A DNA stretch of 64,000 bases from Ilex aquifolium (GCA_951799425.1 OX637395.1:15140951-15204950); one strand, 5' to 3'; positions 42,251-53,759 are shown, numbered from the stretch's first letter. A program made the numbers and translations. Notes: generated by a model not told the origin, from the sequence alone.

Positions 42251-43229
42251 GATCTTGGGACTACTATTCCAACAAGGACATCTCTTAGAATCTTTCATGT
42301 GGGCTTATTTCTTGCCTCTAAACTTTGAGAGATCATTGAGAATCCCTAGATCCCTAAATCCAAATGCTAACCCATCTTGTGATTCCTATCCAAACTCATG
42401 CCTTGGAGAAGAAGAACAAACTTGGTTCTACTAAACCCACTTGTTGAATGTGCAAACTAAGGATCTTGGTAGAGAAGATTGCTTGAGGACTAAACGAACC
42501 ATATAACGGAGAGTTCAAGTGAAGCTATCCATAACGTTGAAGAGAGAGTTTCGACGGAGGATCTATTGAAGGAAATGAGCGTCTAACCATGATATTGGTT
42601 GAAATATAAGACTTGAGTACTTATAGATTGACCTGAAGATAGTGGATAAGGCTTTGGTGAATCCTAGAGTGATTTCCCCAGATTTTTTTCCAAGAAGGAT
42701 TTATGCGTCAACAAATTGCTTGTATTTTTTATTGATTTATTCATGTACACTTGCAATTTGAAAACAGACGTGCACTTTGTGTTGGTGTTAAGATTTATTA
42801 ACCAGTCATTATGTTCATAGTGGTTTGGTAGTGGGTTTGTTGCCTTGGTTGGATCTCCTTGTGAGATTGAGTGTTAATAGTAAAATTGGCAAATCTATTA
42901 CAATAATCTTCATGGTTTTATAGGTTGTTGATGTTTGAAAGGGGGTTCCCACACTTAATTGCTAAATTAATTTGTGAAGAGGTAATTGTGGCAGATTTAG
43001 GTTAGAATTTGGTAATAGTCAAAAGGGAATTTCAATTAACCTATTTACCCCCCTCCTCTAAGTAGTGTCTAGTATCCCACGAGTTTCATCATCAAGGAAG
43101 ATCCATAATATCTCTCCCCCAACTGTAACAGACAATAAGATTCATAAAAATATCCTTGAATAAAGGGTGTAAGTAGAGGCAGTCGTGCCTAAAGATGGAG
43201 CTCTTCCAACATTTTTATCGAGAAAGTTC
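42251..43229. other. Unassigned, LTR-tail-like
   Basis: No gene recognised. The stretch up to TTTACCCCCCTCCTC (about 43045-43060) resembles the 3' part of a copia LTR. The short open frame at 42210-42434 has no family match known to me. Confidence 0.3.
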
Positions 43230-43430
43230 GAGGAACCAACCTGAATTTTCTACTGGTAATATTTCCTGAGGTGTTCTGCATCATAAGAATATGCCCAAGT
43301 TCCCTCTTCGATCTTTAGTTTATAATTCCCAAGCCTAACCACTCGTTTCACCAGGTATGATCCTCTCTAGTTTGGTTCGAGCTTTCCACGGTGTGGATCT
43401 TTCTAGGTCTCCCTCTTTGAAGCTACTGTT
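43230..43430 (-). pseudogene. Integrase C-terminal tail of element E
   Basis: Minus strand: GNYKLKIEEGTWAYSYDAEH and LRKYY, preceded by an RGSYLVKRVVRLG-like stretch, i.e. the Tat integrase tail also seen in element C (GTYQL ... WNAEHFKNYY). Fossil. Confidence 0.55.
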
Positions 43431-44600
43431 AGGTGGGCTATTTAGGAGGGTGCCTGTGTATATTGGGATGGACCTGGAAGGCTATAGATTTCCTAAGCTC
43501 TTCCAATAGTGAATCCTCCCAAAATGACCTTGATTTCCCCTATAGGCTAGTGATTATACTACCTGAGTTGAGGTGGTTCTTGGTAGTCTCCAACTCAGTT
43601 ATCTCCATCCATGGCTACAAACCTCCTGAGGTGTCCCCTCTAGATGAGGAACTCAATCTCTCACTTCAGCTAGATGCAATTGTCACTGTCATGACCATGG
43701 TCTTCGTAGAAATTGCAATATTTGTTCATAGTCCTCTTTTAAGGGTCAAATCTCATTTTGGGGGGCTACTTGAGGAACTTCTTATGTTGGACTGATGCAA
43801 CACCTATGCCACCAAGGAGTTTAGTGGAGTGTAACATTCAGGAGCAAACCTCAGTCGGAAGTTCTGCTTAGGTGGCCGGACCTGGTCTCGTACCTCTCCT
43901 TTTCTCTAAGATGGAAGGTATTTGTTCCTCCTCGGACTAGTTTTCTTTTGTTTCTTACCCCCTTGCTGGTCTATTGAAATATAAGAGGTGTCTCGAGCAC
44001 GAAGAACTTCTTCTCCGTTCATGTACTTCTCAGCTTTGGTCAACACGTCATTCATGCTTATCTGTGAATGCTTAGCCACAGAAAATAATAGTTCTGAAGG
44101 TTAGAGCCTGGTGATAAATGCAACCAAGACCATCTTCTCATCGAGGCCATCTACTTGTAGAGTCTGAAGGTTGAAACACTGCATGTACTTTCTCAGCGCT
44201 TTTACTGGCCTTTGTTTGATGCTAAGAAGTGGCTCTTTGCCCTAATAAAATGTGAGGCAAACTGCATGGAAAACTCATTGAGCAAGCTAAAATTTCCTAG
44301 TGGCAACTTATTATAATAGGTAAGTGTTGAGCCCTTGAGGGTGATTGTGAAGGTGGGGCACCAGACATGCTCTTGGTAACCGTGTAACTCCAACAAGTTT
44401 TTATAAGTGTTCAAATGATCAAATGGGTCTCTAGTGCCATCGAAGGCATCCAAGTTGGCATTTTGAACTTGGATGGGAGAGGGAAGATTTGGATTTCTTG
44501 AGCAAAGGGAGACTCAGTTCGTTGGACCAGAGCCCCCATTGAGATGGGATTTATGTTTTTGAAAATGTTCTTCATATTACTCAGCTCATCTTGGACCTCC
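43431..44600 (-). pseudogene. gag of element E
   Basis: Minus strand: DAFDGTRDPFDHLNTYKNLL, ELHGYQEHVWCPTFTITLKG, LLNEFSMQFASHFI (44202-44453), then MNDVLTKAEKYMNGEEVL (about 44050) and a basic region (KKQKKTSPRRNKY), and a CYTPLNSL stretch near 43830. The order matches gag of element D. Fossil with several disabling changes. Confidence 0.7.
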
Positions 44601-45000
44601 TTGATCTTGTCTTCCTAGTAATAATTCAAAAGAGGAGAACGTAGTGGAATCTGAGGATCATTCCTAGCACCTTCGCCAGTGCAGCTCTCCCCTTCTTCTT
44701 CTTGAGAATCCTAGACGTGTCGATGATGGGTAGCATTATCCGAATGTGACGCCATTTAGTGGTTCTTGTTGAGTTTTCAGAAGCTCTATAATTTGTTGGT
44801 TCTGCTAGAGATGTTGCCACATGACTTGCTCGAGAGCTCCCTGGCCCCCCTGTGGTGGCTGATTAGCCAGTGGGACTTGTGGAGGAGGTACTCTAGGTTG
44901 GTTGTCAGGATTTTGGCTCATTCTTCTGTTCTGAACAATCAATCAATCGATGAAGATTTGATTAGAACGAAGAAAATAGTTCCCACAGACAGTGTTAAAC
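44601..45000 (-). other. Leader and primer-binding site of element E
   Basis: On the minus strand the LTR end (TACCATCA) is followed by GTTTAACACTGTCTGTGGGAAC (44979-45000), a decayed form of the D primer-binding site, and then by untranslated leader and the gag start region. Confidence 0.6.
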
Positions 45001-45436
45001 TGATGGTATAAAAACTGAGAAGCATGAGGTGAATGAACTAAATGAGCTCCGTTGGGTGAGTGAGATAAAATGAGTAAAGAATGCACAAAAAAATTAAGTG
45101 GTTCACTATAATGGAGACTCTTGTTCCTTGATTGTGTATTACTTGAGGAAGGAAATAAGTACAATATGGTTTTCATTCTTTTTTTAGGGCAGTGCATTGT
45201 CTTACCCTTTATACATTGATAATCATTGTTTTTGTAATTGATTTGTCAAAAAATATTTGAGGAATATTTAGTCATTAAAGTTTCTTTCCCTAAAGTGTGA
45301 TGCGACCTTTTAGAAATGGTGATGTGACCTTCTAGAGGCAATGACTTCTTGCCCAAGGTAGTGTTTACTGGTGAAAGTCTCTTTTATCCCTTCTAGTAAT
45401 TCCTGAGCTACTAGCTGACATAACTTGTCTTGTGGA
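45001..45436 (-). repeat. 5' LTR of element E (partial)
   Basis: Plus-strand edge TGATGGTATAAAAAC next to the primer-binding site; aligns with the two LTR copies at 34956-35984. The outer edge is cut where copia element L begins. Confidence 0.7.
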
Positions 45437-45727
45437 TGTTAATGAAGCCACAAAGATACACTCCAGCTCCAACTCTTCTCTACCTGATAAGTATACAGAG
45501 ATACATTCCAGCTCCAACTCTTCTTTACTTGATAAGCATGAAGACTGGCATTGCAACTTCCTGATAAGCCTGATAAGATCTATTTGTTTTATTTGTAATC
45601 TAGTTATCTTAAACTTCATGATATGGTTATTTTTAAACTAATCTTCTTATCTTGTATTAGCATATATACTGCAAAGATGTAACACTTTGATTATGAAATA
45701 TGCATAAAGCTTTCTTATACTCTTTCA
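45437..45727 (+). repeat. 5' LTR of copia element L
   Basis: Ends CTCTTTCA directly before TGGTATCAGAGCC; starts probably at TGTTAATG. It contains a 45-bp tandem duplication (GATACACTCCAGCTCCAACT and GATACATTCCAGCTCCAACT, at 45455 and 45500). Short copia-sized LTR (about 290 bp); the left edge is tentative. Confidence 0.6.
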
Positions 45728-45740
45728 TGGTATCAGAGCC
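45728..45740 (+). other. Primer-binding site of copia element L (initiator tRNA-Met)
   Basis: TGGTATCAGAGCC, the classical plant copia primer-binding site. Confidence 0.95.
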
Positions 45741-45781
45741 ATTTAAGCCAACAGCTCATCATTGATTCTTACACCTCTTCA

Positions 45782-46646
45782 ATGGCTCTCTCAACTGATA
45801 CTGCTTCCGCACCTGCCTTCATTGCCCCCAATATTGGGCAAATCATTTCAATTAAGCTCGATGGAGAAAACTATCTCCAATGGCTTTCCCAATTCATTCA
45901 TGTGTTAAAGTCTAATGATGTGATGGGTTTCGTGGATGGCTCTGAACCCGTGCCCAGATCATCATCTCCCTGCTGAGAAAGGCCAAACCACTGGTAATGT
46001 CAATCCTCAATATCTTGTATGGAACAAGAAAGACCAATTTTTTCTTTCATGGATCAATGCAACACTAACTCCAAAAGTTCTGTCAATGGTCTATGGACTT
46101 ACCACTGCCAAAGGTCATTCGGGAAAATTCTCTTCCTGTTTCTAGATCGTTGAATAATTTTGGTGTTTATGCTCCTTGTCAGCTTGGCAAGGGTAAGCAA
46201 CAACCATTTGTAGCTTCTACTAGGATTTCAAATTTTCCTCTTGAACTCATTCACACTGATGTATGGTCTTGCTCTACAAAATCTATTGGTGGATGTTTGT
46301 TTTATGTTATATTTGTCGATGAATTTTCAAGATTCACTTGGATGTACCCATTGCAATCCAAAGCCGATGTGTTCTATTGCTTTATCAAATTCAAGCTTTT
46401 AGTTGAAAACCAATTTTCAACTAAAATTAAACAACTTCAATATGATAATGGTGGAGAATACATCTTAATTCCATTTAAACAATTTCTATCAGAAAATGGA
46501 ATTCATCAATGCCAAAGTTGTCCTCACACTTCACAACAAAATGGCCTAGCCGAACGTAAACATAGGCACATTGTGGAACTCGGCCTATCTCTTTTAGCTC
46601 AGTCTGGTTCGCCAATGGAGTTTTGGGTTGATGTCTTTCTCACAGC
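45782..46646 (+). pseudogene. gag and integrase remnants of copia element L
   Basis: Starts MALSTDTASAPAFIAPNIGQ and continues as the copia Gag N-terminus (IKLDGENYLQWLSQFIHVLK, SWINATLTP). The integrase region then gives ELIHTDVWSCSTKSIGG (first catalytic Asp), FVDEFSRFTWMYPLQSK, YDNGGEYI (second Asp) and NGLAERKHRHIVELG (catalytic Glu). The domains lie closer together than in a full element. Interrupted by element G. Confidence 0.8.
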
Positions 46647-48447
46647 TGATTAGTAGTTAAAATTAGCATATCACTATGCCTGTTTGAAACTAATTATATT
46701 TTGATGGAGTTTGAATGATGACATTTCAGGTTCTAAAGTGGACAAGGGCTCGAGGGCAACAAATATCAAACTTGAATGTAACACCAGCATATTGAGGGGC
46801 AAAATTGAAAAACCTTGGAACAAAGCAAGAACGTTCGAAAGCCAACTCACATTCGAACGTTCCCTTGAATTATTTGAAGACCATACTGTTGAGAAATGGC
46901 GTGTTGCAGATGAGAAGAAAAACATTGAAGTACTTAAGTACCTCGTTCGAATGCCCACTCACGTTCGAACGTTCTCCTCCACTATTAAGGACCAGGCTAA
47001 TGAGTACAAAGGCAGTGGTTCAAAGCGTATGGAAGTAGATCTCCAAAAGACCACAGGCCACTTGAGTGGGAAGATCAGATCTCACATGGCGTTCGAACGC
47101 CCATCAAGCAAAGATAGAAACAACGTTCGAATGTCAGACAACGTTCGAACGTTGTCCCTAGACAGGCTCTAGAGTGGTTGATCTTCTCTCCAGACATTGG
47201 GACTTTCACTTGGACTTTCAAGGCCTTGTACTATTCCTCCAAATTACCTCCCCCCCCCCCTCCTCTTTGCCTATAAATACTCCCATTGTGGGAGCTTCAA
47301 AGGAGTGGGGGTTTGCACTAGACCAACATTTTCTTACTTTGTTAGTCTTAGACTTAGGTTTTCAATTACATGCATAGAGTGAGATAGATTACTTTTGCTT
47401 GAGGAGGAAACCCTCTAAAAGTGACTAGCTTTCTTCTACTTTCAATACTTGTTTCATTCACTTCCATTGCTTGAGCTTCTTCCCTTAGAGGAGTGAAACT
47501 CTTCCACTTTTCTAGAGCTTCGCCAAAGCCGTGAAGGGTGGAACGTGATTCACTCATTCTTTGTCGAAGATCGGCTCCTTGTTTATTGTGCTTTACCTTG
47601 TAACTCCTCTACTTAGAGGAATGAACATCACTCACTTTTCTAGCTTTACCAAAGCCATGAAGAGTGAGTAGTTTCTCATTCACTCTTTAGTAAGAGGTGA
47701 TGGACATGTATAAATTATCTAGAAGTTATATCTGTGCATTTTCGATTATGCTTAATGCTTTATATTCCCCTTGCTTATTGAATGATTGATTGCATCTAGC
47801 AAAGGTAAGGTACTTTGTATAACCATGAGTACTTTCTATAACATAGATAACTCTTGCATAGAAAGACTCATCGGTTCAAGGCAAGTACCCCGGCTAGATC
47901 TTCATGACTACCCTTCAATCTTCACCATTATTGTGCTTCAATTAAAGAATGGAAATGAAATATTAATGTCATGGTTGGATGCCTTGTAAAAACACTTGCT
48001 TGTTTGTAGATGAGTTAAGTCTCGGCACAGACAATTCTTGTAAACTTCTAGAAAGACATCGAAATCATGCTCTTAATTCTCACAATCCACTTTTATCCTC
48101 CGAATAACTTGTTGTTGACACAAGGGTTAATTGAGTTATCAAGCACAAGTATAATAAACCGGATGATTAACTCCATGTCCAGATCCTCGAACTAAAGACT
48201 GGCCTTTTTACATTTGAGCTTATATTTTGTCTAGAAAACCTTCTTGGAAGGAATCCTATATTCTGTCCAGGAAAATCTCATACACCACACAACTTCAAAT
48301 CTCAAAGGTTACAATCATTTGGTCTCCACCACTGCTTACTTTGAAACACCAACAATAGTTCCCTGTGGATTCGACTCCAGACTCAAACCGGATTATTACT
48401 ACAGCTTGACCGCCTGCACTTGGATGTACACATTTCGGATCAAGTCA
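46647..48447 (+). repeat. 5' LTR of element G (1801 bp)
   Basis: The end ATCAAGTCA is fixed by the primer-binding site and by the copy at 53164-53752 (589 bp, same length, close to identical). The start TGATTAG is inferred from where copia L stops and from likeness to the start of H (TGATTAGCAC). Long open frames here (46711-47172) are LTR sequence, not genes. Confidence 0.7.
46831..47280 (+). promoter_or_regulatory. Seven CGTTCGAACG-type palindromes and TATA box in G U3
   Basis: Three pairs with centres exactly 18 bp apart: 46836.5/46854.5, 46948.5/46966.5 and 47128.5/47146.5, plus a single 14-bp palindrome GGCGTTCGAACGCC (47088-47101). The best is a perfect 16-mer, CAACGTTCGAACGTTG (47139-47154). 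The TATA box CTATAAATAC (47271-47280) follows about 117 bp downstream. Confidence 0.75.
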
Positions 48448-48453
48448 AGTTTT

Positions 48454-48471
48454 TGGCGCCGTTGCCGGGGA
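48454..48471 (+). other. Primer-binding site of element G (tRNA-Asp)
   Basis: TGGCGCCGTTGCCGGGGA, a perfect match to the 3' end of plant tRNA-Asp, six bases after the LTR. Confidence 0.92.
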
Positions 48472-48563
48472 ACCATAAAAGGTGTTTTAAGGTAAAAGGT
48501 AAAAAATACCTTCCTTTTTGTATATATTTTTAATTGTGGATAATTTTCTTTTACTTTTTTTTT

Positions 48564-49218
48564 ATGTCTGAAGACGCTCCTCGCTATCAAAATTTGCCGG
48601 TAGAATCTTTTGGGTCTGTGAATCAGCCTGAACCATCTTCACCTAGATTAGTAGCAAACTCTTGTGAAAATAGTATGACAAATAATGAGAGACAAGGAGA
48701 TGTCCCAGTGAGAGAGGGGAAGTACCTAACATTCGAACGTTGCGGGATTACTTACATCCCACAAGAAATAGTGTCCCCTCTTGTTTTATTTTTCCTGCAA
48801 ATGCACACCTCTTTAACGTAAAGGCGGGGACAGTACAGCTACTACCTCAATTCCATGGAATTGAAACAGAAAATCCATATCTACATATAAAGGATTTTGA
48901 GGAAGTATGTGGAATATTTCAAGACCATTCTGAACTGGCCAAGATAAAACTTTTTCCTTTCTCTGTAAAGGACAAAACTAAACAATGGCTAAATTCTTTA
49001 AAGGCTCTTTCAATACCTGACTGGCAGGCATTACAGAATGAATTTTTCAGAAATTTTTTTCCTCTACACCGCACTAATGCACTCAAAAGACAAATCATGA
49101 ATTTTTCGGTTAAAGAATGAGAAACCTTTTACCAAAGTTGGGAGAGATTGAAAGATCTGCTCCAATCCTATCCACACCATGTTTTTGAGAATTGGAATTT
49201 GGTAGGATTTTTCTATGA
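48564..49218 (+). pseudogene. gag of element G, part left of H
   Basis: Starts MSEDAPRYQNLPVESFGSVN. The Gag domain follows: VKAGTVQLLPQFHGIETENP, HIKDFEEVCGIFQDHSELAK, LFPFSVKDKTKQWLNSLK, WQALQNEFFRNFFPLHRTNA. A further CGTTCGAA-type site (ATTCGAACGT, 48731-48740) lies inside it. Gag continues beyond the H insertion. Fossil. Confidence 0.8.
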
Positions 49219-49223
49219 CTCCT

Positions 49224-50824
49224 TGATTAGCACAAAACATTGCATATTTCATGTGCCAATGCATTCTTTTTTTACTTGCTTTTGGGGATTAAATGAGTGG
49301 AATTGTGCTACTTGAGCTATTAACGAAGAATTGTGGTGTTTGCAGATAAAATGTGATAAATGGTGCTTCTTAAAGCCTTTCCAAATGGTTTGAGGTGAAT
49401 GATGATGAAAGTATGGCTTAAAGATAGCTCAGGAGGTGAGGAAGTCAAGAAATCAGAAAATCAGAGAAACCGTACCAGTACGCTGAGGCTACTGGAGTTC
49501 GCGGTACCGGTACGCCGTATCGGTACGCTCTGCTGAAACAGCCCAGATTCTGCTGCCTTGAGGGTCCCACCAAAGACAATCTCCCACTTGCTCTGACTCT
49601 TCCAATACCATGGACACCCCTTGCACATCTCTCATTGGACTTTTGGGGCCTTGGTGATCAATGAGGAGAGAGAAGAGAGTGATGCTGGGTGTGCAGACAA
49701 TGTCTGCACCACCCTGTCTAGCCCCCCCTATTGGCAGGCCTATGGAGGGAGATCACATCACTGAGCTATGAGACTCTCCATGGACGTTTTTGGGGGGAAG
49801 ATACACCATTCTACTTGACACATTGTAACACACATTGTAATACGCAAGGAAATATAGTGAGAGAAGCTCTAGGAAGAAGATGAATAGTGTTAGAGAGAGA
49901 ATTTGAGATTTTTACATTTTCTTGCATGCATTGTTTTCCATTTTCATGTAAGAATCTTCTAAGCTCTATTCAAAGTCTTTAATGCCATTTATTTCAAGTT
50001 GTTTGCAAGTTTAGTCTTCCATTAAAGCTTTCACCATTAATGCTTTTATGTTCTTAAATTTCTTGGCTTTAAATGGGTATTGAATGTATTCTCTTCTAGT
50101 TTGTGCTTCTCTTGCATTTATTTAGCTAGAATCTTTATTGCTCTAGAATGTCTTTCATTTACATTGTTGTCTTTCTTTTAACCATGAGTAGCTAAATCTT
50201 AAAGTTGGCTAATCCAACGGAGAGCTCCCCTTAGGTATGCCATTTCAACTCATCCCCTTTCCTCCCCTCGGTGTACAATGGTTCGGTTTGACTGGGTTGA
50301 GTGTGGACTGGAGTGTGAGTCCTTGATATCCCGTAGGCATTGTCACGGGTTATTCTTTGAGCCTCACTTCCGTTTAGTCCCTCACTTCCCACGAATCAAT
50401 CATTCATTTACGCACCATTGGAGGAAGATTTCGAGTTGATTTGGTATTTCCATTGGAGTGAACCCTTAGGATTAGCCAACACTTGTTTCGCCTTTCAAAT
50501 TCATTACAACTCAACTCACAAACCAAACTTCAACCACAAAAGATTTTACACATTCTTTTCACCGAAATCACTTTCAAAACGATTCACATCCTTCCCCGAA
50601 GAAACGACCTTGGAGTACCTCCAAGTAAAACACGATACGCAAAATTCTTCTTGCGCTTGGGAAGCATTTTTGCCCACTTGCACATTTCATTTTCCACCAT
50701 TCCCTTGCCCTTTCTTTTGACATCATCCCAAGGGAGAGTGACACTCCCCTTCATACACACATCATACATACACATTGAGGGAGAATGTTAAGAGGTTAGG
50801 AACAACAAGGAAATAATTCAAACA
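49224..50824 (+). repeat. Solo LTR H (1601 bp) inserted in gag of G
   Basis: Starts TGATTAGCAC and ends ATTCAAACA. The flanks CTCCT (49219-49223) and TTCCT (50825-50829) match at 4 of 5, an imperfect target duplication. Gag of G is recognisable directly on both sides. No internal region is present. The family is unassigned; the start resembles that of the G LTR. Confidence 0.7.
49471..49527 (+). promoter_or_regulatory. GTACCGGTAC palindrome cluster in H
   Basis: A perfect GTACCGGTAC (49504-49513) and two near copies, CGTACCAGTACG (centre 49476.5) and CGTATCGGTACG (centre 49521.5). Steps of 32 and 13 bp do not follow the 18-21 bp rule of the other families. No clear TATA box was found nearby. 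Confidence 0.5.
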
Positions 50825-50829
50825 TTCCT

Positions 50830-51673
50830 TACCCTCTAGACTATGTCAGTTTGTCGCAATGATGGCTAAAGGAGAATTTATGGGAAAAAGTCCGGAGGAG
50901 GCATTCATTTTTTTTGACACCATATCTGATAGTTCTCAGATGTGGGACTCAGCCTCTCCTACCACTGTTGAAGTCAGACCATCTACTTCCCAAGGGGGTA
51001 AGTATGTCTTGAAAGATGATGATGACCTAAGAGCGAAAATGTCCACCCTATCTCGAAAGCTTGAAGCTTTAGAGATAAAAAAAGGTCCATCAAGTTGATG
51101 TTGGCGCTCCCAAAGAACAAGTGTGTGGGATTTGTGCACTGACAGGACACCCTACTAGGGAGTGTCCTACCATTCCGGCGTTCAAAGAGGTCTTGTTGGA
51201 ACAGACAAATGCAATTTCCAACTTCAACAAGCCTTACTCCAACCCCTGTTCTGAAACATACAATCCAGAGTAGCGGAATCACCTGAACTTCAGTTGGAGG
51301 AACACAACCAACTCCCATGAACCAACAACAAGGTTCACAACCACCACCTCAAGGACCTCCTGCGTATCAACTATACCAACCACCACACAAGAGAAGCCTT
51401 GAGGATACACTGAACCAGTTCATGCAAACCCAAATGAACTACAATACCCATTCCACACAAGCTTTCACCAATTTCAAAGCATAGACCACCCAGTCTTTCG
51501 AGGATATCAAAAGCCACATCCAAAAATTGACCCAATCCATGAGCACACACGAGAAGGGCAAGTTTCCTGCCCAACCAAAACCTCCACAACGCCAATTTCA
51601 TGTGGGAAATCCTTTAATCATAGAAACCCCATAAGACCAAGCTCAAGTCATCACTACACTGAGAAGCGGCAAG
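50830..51673 (+). pseudogene. gag of element G, part right of H, with CCHC knuckle
   Basis: FVAMMAKGEFMGKSPEEAF, then a coiled-coil-like KMSTLSRKLEALEIKK and the canonical knuckle VCGICALTGHPTRECPTIP (C-x2-C-x4-H-x4-C, about 51120-51176), then NAISNFNKPYSNPC and a Gln/Pro-rich stretch. Same order as element B. Fossil. Confidence 0.8.
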
Positions 51674-53163
51674 GTGATTGACAAAACAATCAGAAACATG
51701 TTGATTCCAAGGCCAAGGCTTGAGTCAATTCCATGCACTGAACCAGTTGAGCCTGAACCTGTGATTGAACAAGACCCAAAATCATCAAAGGAAAAAGAAC
51801 CTTCATGCCCTATTCCTACTTTTTTTCCCCAAAGACTCAAAACTGTACAGAAGTTGAATAACCAGCCTAAAATTTACAAGCTTTTTAAGCAAGATCAACA
51901 TCCCACTTCTGGATGCAATCAAACAAGTTCCGTCTTATGCCAAGTTCCTGAAAGACTTGTGCACCATCAAGAGAAGCCAAAATGTCCAAAAAAGAGCTTT
52001 ATTGACGGAACAAGCAGTGTCTTACTTCAACACAAAACCCCTCCAAAATACAAGGACTCTGGGTGTCCAACTGTGGTGTGTGTCATTGGAAACTTCAGAA
52101 TCGAACAAGCTTTGCTAGATCTTGGGGCAAGTGTCAATTTGATCCCATTCTCTGTCTACCAGCAGTTGGGGCTGGGGGAGCTCAAGCCCACTTGTGTCAC
52201 ACTCCAGTTGGCAGACAGATCTGTCAAAATTCCTAAGGGTATTGTTGAAGATGTACTTGTCCAAGTGGACAACTTTGTCTTCCCTGTTGACTTCATTGTT
52301 CTAGACACTCAGCCAGCAATGCATTCAAAGAATCAAATTCCTGTTATTCTTGGTCGACCCTTCCTAGCAATTTCAAATGCTCTAATCAATTGCAGGAATG
52401 GAGTCATGAAAATAACTTTTAGAAATATGACTCTCGAGCTGAATATTTTTAATATTGCTAAGCACCTAGGAGAAGACAAGGAAGTGAGAGAAATAAATTC
52501 CATTGAGTCATTGGTTCACGAACATGTGAATGATACCTTTTGGAAAACCTCTGCTGAATCATATCTGTTGGAACCTAGCACATCTGAGTCAACAGATGAT
52601 GACCCAAATCCACAAAGTTGTCCTACTCATGCTGTTGAGATATGGGCACCCAAATTCGAGGAACTTTCATCAAGTGGTACAAAGCCACTCTCATCAAGTG
52701 TCAAGCCACCCAAGCCTGAGCTAAAACCGCTTCCATCTGACCTCAAATATGCATTCTTAGGAGAGGACGAGTCATACCCATTGGTAATTTCATCTAAGCT
52801 TACGGACTTGCAAGAGTCTAAGCTTATTGAAGTTCTCAAACTCCATAAAAGCACCATTGGGTGGACCATCGCTGACTTGAAAGGTATAAGCCCGTTAATC
52901 TACAATCATGATATATACCTTGAAAAGGATTCAAAACCCTCTCGTCAAATGCAGCGAAGACTAAACCCTCACATGAAGGAAGTTGTGAGAACTGAGGTGC
53001 TCAAGCTACTAGATGCGTGGATAATCTTTCCCATCTTTGATAGCAAATGGGTGAGCCCAACTCAATTTGTGCCCAAGAAATCTGGGGTCACAGTGGTAAA
53101 AAATAATGTCAATGAACTAGTACCAACTCGAGTCGTCATAGGATGAAGAATGTGCATAGACTG
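51674..53163 (+). pseudogene. Protease and start of RT of element G
   Basis: A long open stretch of 490 codons. Protease: RIEQALLDLGASVNLIPFSV, YQQLGLGELKPTCVTLQLAD, PKGIVEDVLVQVDNFVFPVD, IPVILGRPFLAISNALI. The connection to RT: EDESYPLVISSKLTDLQESK, LHKSTIGWTIADLKGISP, RRLNPHMKEVVRTEVLKLLD, and WVSPTQFVPKKSGVTVVKN. It ends where the LTR-type segment begins. The Athila DLGAS protease motif replaces the usual DTG/DSG, as is normal for this lineage. Confidence 0.85.
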
Positions 53164-53752
53164 TAGAAAGACTCATCGGTTCAAGGCAAGTACCCCGGCT
53201 AGATCTTCATGACTACTCTTCAATCTTCACCATTATTGTGCTTCAATTAAAGAATAGAAATGGAATATTAATGCCATGGTTAGATGCCTTGTAGAAACAC
53301 TTGCTTGTTTGTAGACGGGTTAAGTCTCGACACAGACAACTCTTGTAAACTTCTAGAAAGACGTCGGAATCATACTCTTAATTCTCACAATCCACTTTTA
53401 TCCTCCGATTAACTTGTTGTTGACACAGGGTTTAATTGAGTTATCAAGCACAAGTATAATAAACCGGATGATTAACTCCATGTCCAGATCCTCGAACTAA
53501 AGACTGACCTTTTTACATTTGAGCTTATATTTTGTCTAGAAAACCTTCTTGGAAGGAATCCTATATTTTGTCCAGGAAAATCCCATACACCACACAACTT
53601 CAAATCTCAAAGGTTACAATCATTTGGTCTCCACCACTGCTTACTTTGAAACACCAACAATAGTTCCCTGTGGATTCGACTCCAGACTCAAACTGGATTA
53701 TTACTACAGCTTGACTGCATGCACATGGGTGTATATATTTCGAATCAAGTCA
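53164..53752 (+). repeat. Partial LTR of the G family (last 589 bp)
   Basis: Corresponds base for base in length to 47859-48447. It ends ATCAAGTCA and is followed by AGTTTTTGG, the first bases of a primer-binding-site region, so it derives from a 5' LTR. It joins the RT of G on the left and a minus-strand pol fragment on the right. Confidence 0.8.
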
Positions 53753-53759
53753 AGTTTTT

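Larger units (their letters stand above)
34956..45436 (-). mobile_element. Element E: Tat-like Ty3/gypsy remnant, minus strand, with later insertions
   Basis: From the right on the minus strand: 5' LTR (45001-45436), primer-binding site, gag, an integrase tail, an 18-bp repeat array, an antisense gene, a polypurine tract and two tandem LTR copies (34956-35486, 35509-35984). The order equals that of element C, which supports reading it as one element. It has been opened by a MULE (37483-38771) and by LTR-like DNA (about 40972-43080). RT and RNase H are not seen. Old and broken, with many disabling changes. Confidence 0.6.
45437..46646 (+). mobile_element. Element L: Ty1/copia retrotransposon, 5' part
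   Basis: 5' LTR, an initiator-tRNA primer-binding site, a gag N-terminus and an integrase core, cut at 46646 by the LTR of element G. RT and RNase H and the 3' LTR are not seen in the window. Much shorter than a full copia between gag and integrase. Broken. Confidence 0.75.
46647..53163 (+). mobile_element. Element G: Athila-like Ty3/gypsy retrotransposon, 5' two thirds
   Basis: A 1.8-kb 5' LTR, a perfect tRNA-Asp primer-binding site, gag with CCHC knuckle, protease and the beginning of RT. At about 53163 the sequence passes into an LTR segment identical in kind to the last 589 bp of its own LTR. A 1601-bp solo LTR (H) sits in gag. It is inserted in the integrase of copia element L. Its proteins are closest to element B. 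Broken, several disabling changes. Confidence 0.8.

Noticed and set aside
40972-43080. Full SIRE-type copia element
   Set aside because: Only LTR-like wording and TATA boxes are seen; no primer-binding site, gag or pol, so only low-confidence LTR-like blocks are listed.
43433-43795. 120-residue plus-strand ORF
   Set aside because: Runs opposite to the gag remnant of element E and shows no domain of its own.
46711-47172. 153-residue plus-strand ORF upstream of element G
   Set aside because: Lies wholly in the U3 of the G LTR and contains the CGTTCGAACG palindromes; no protein family recognised.
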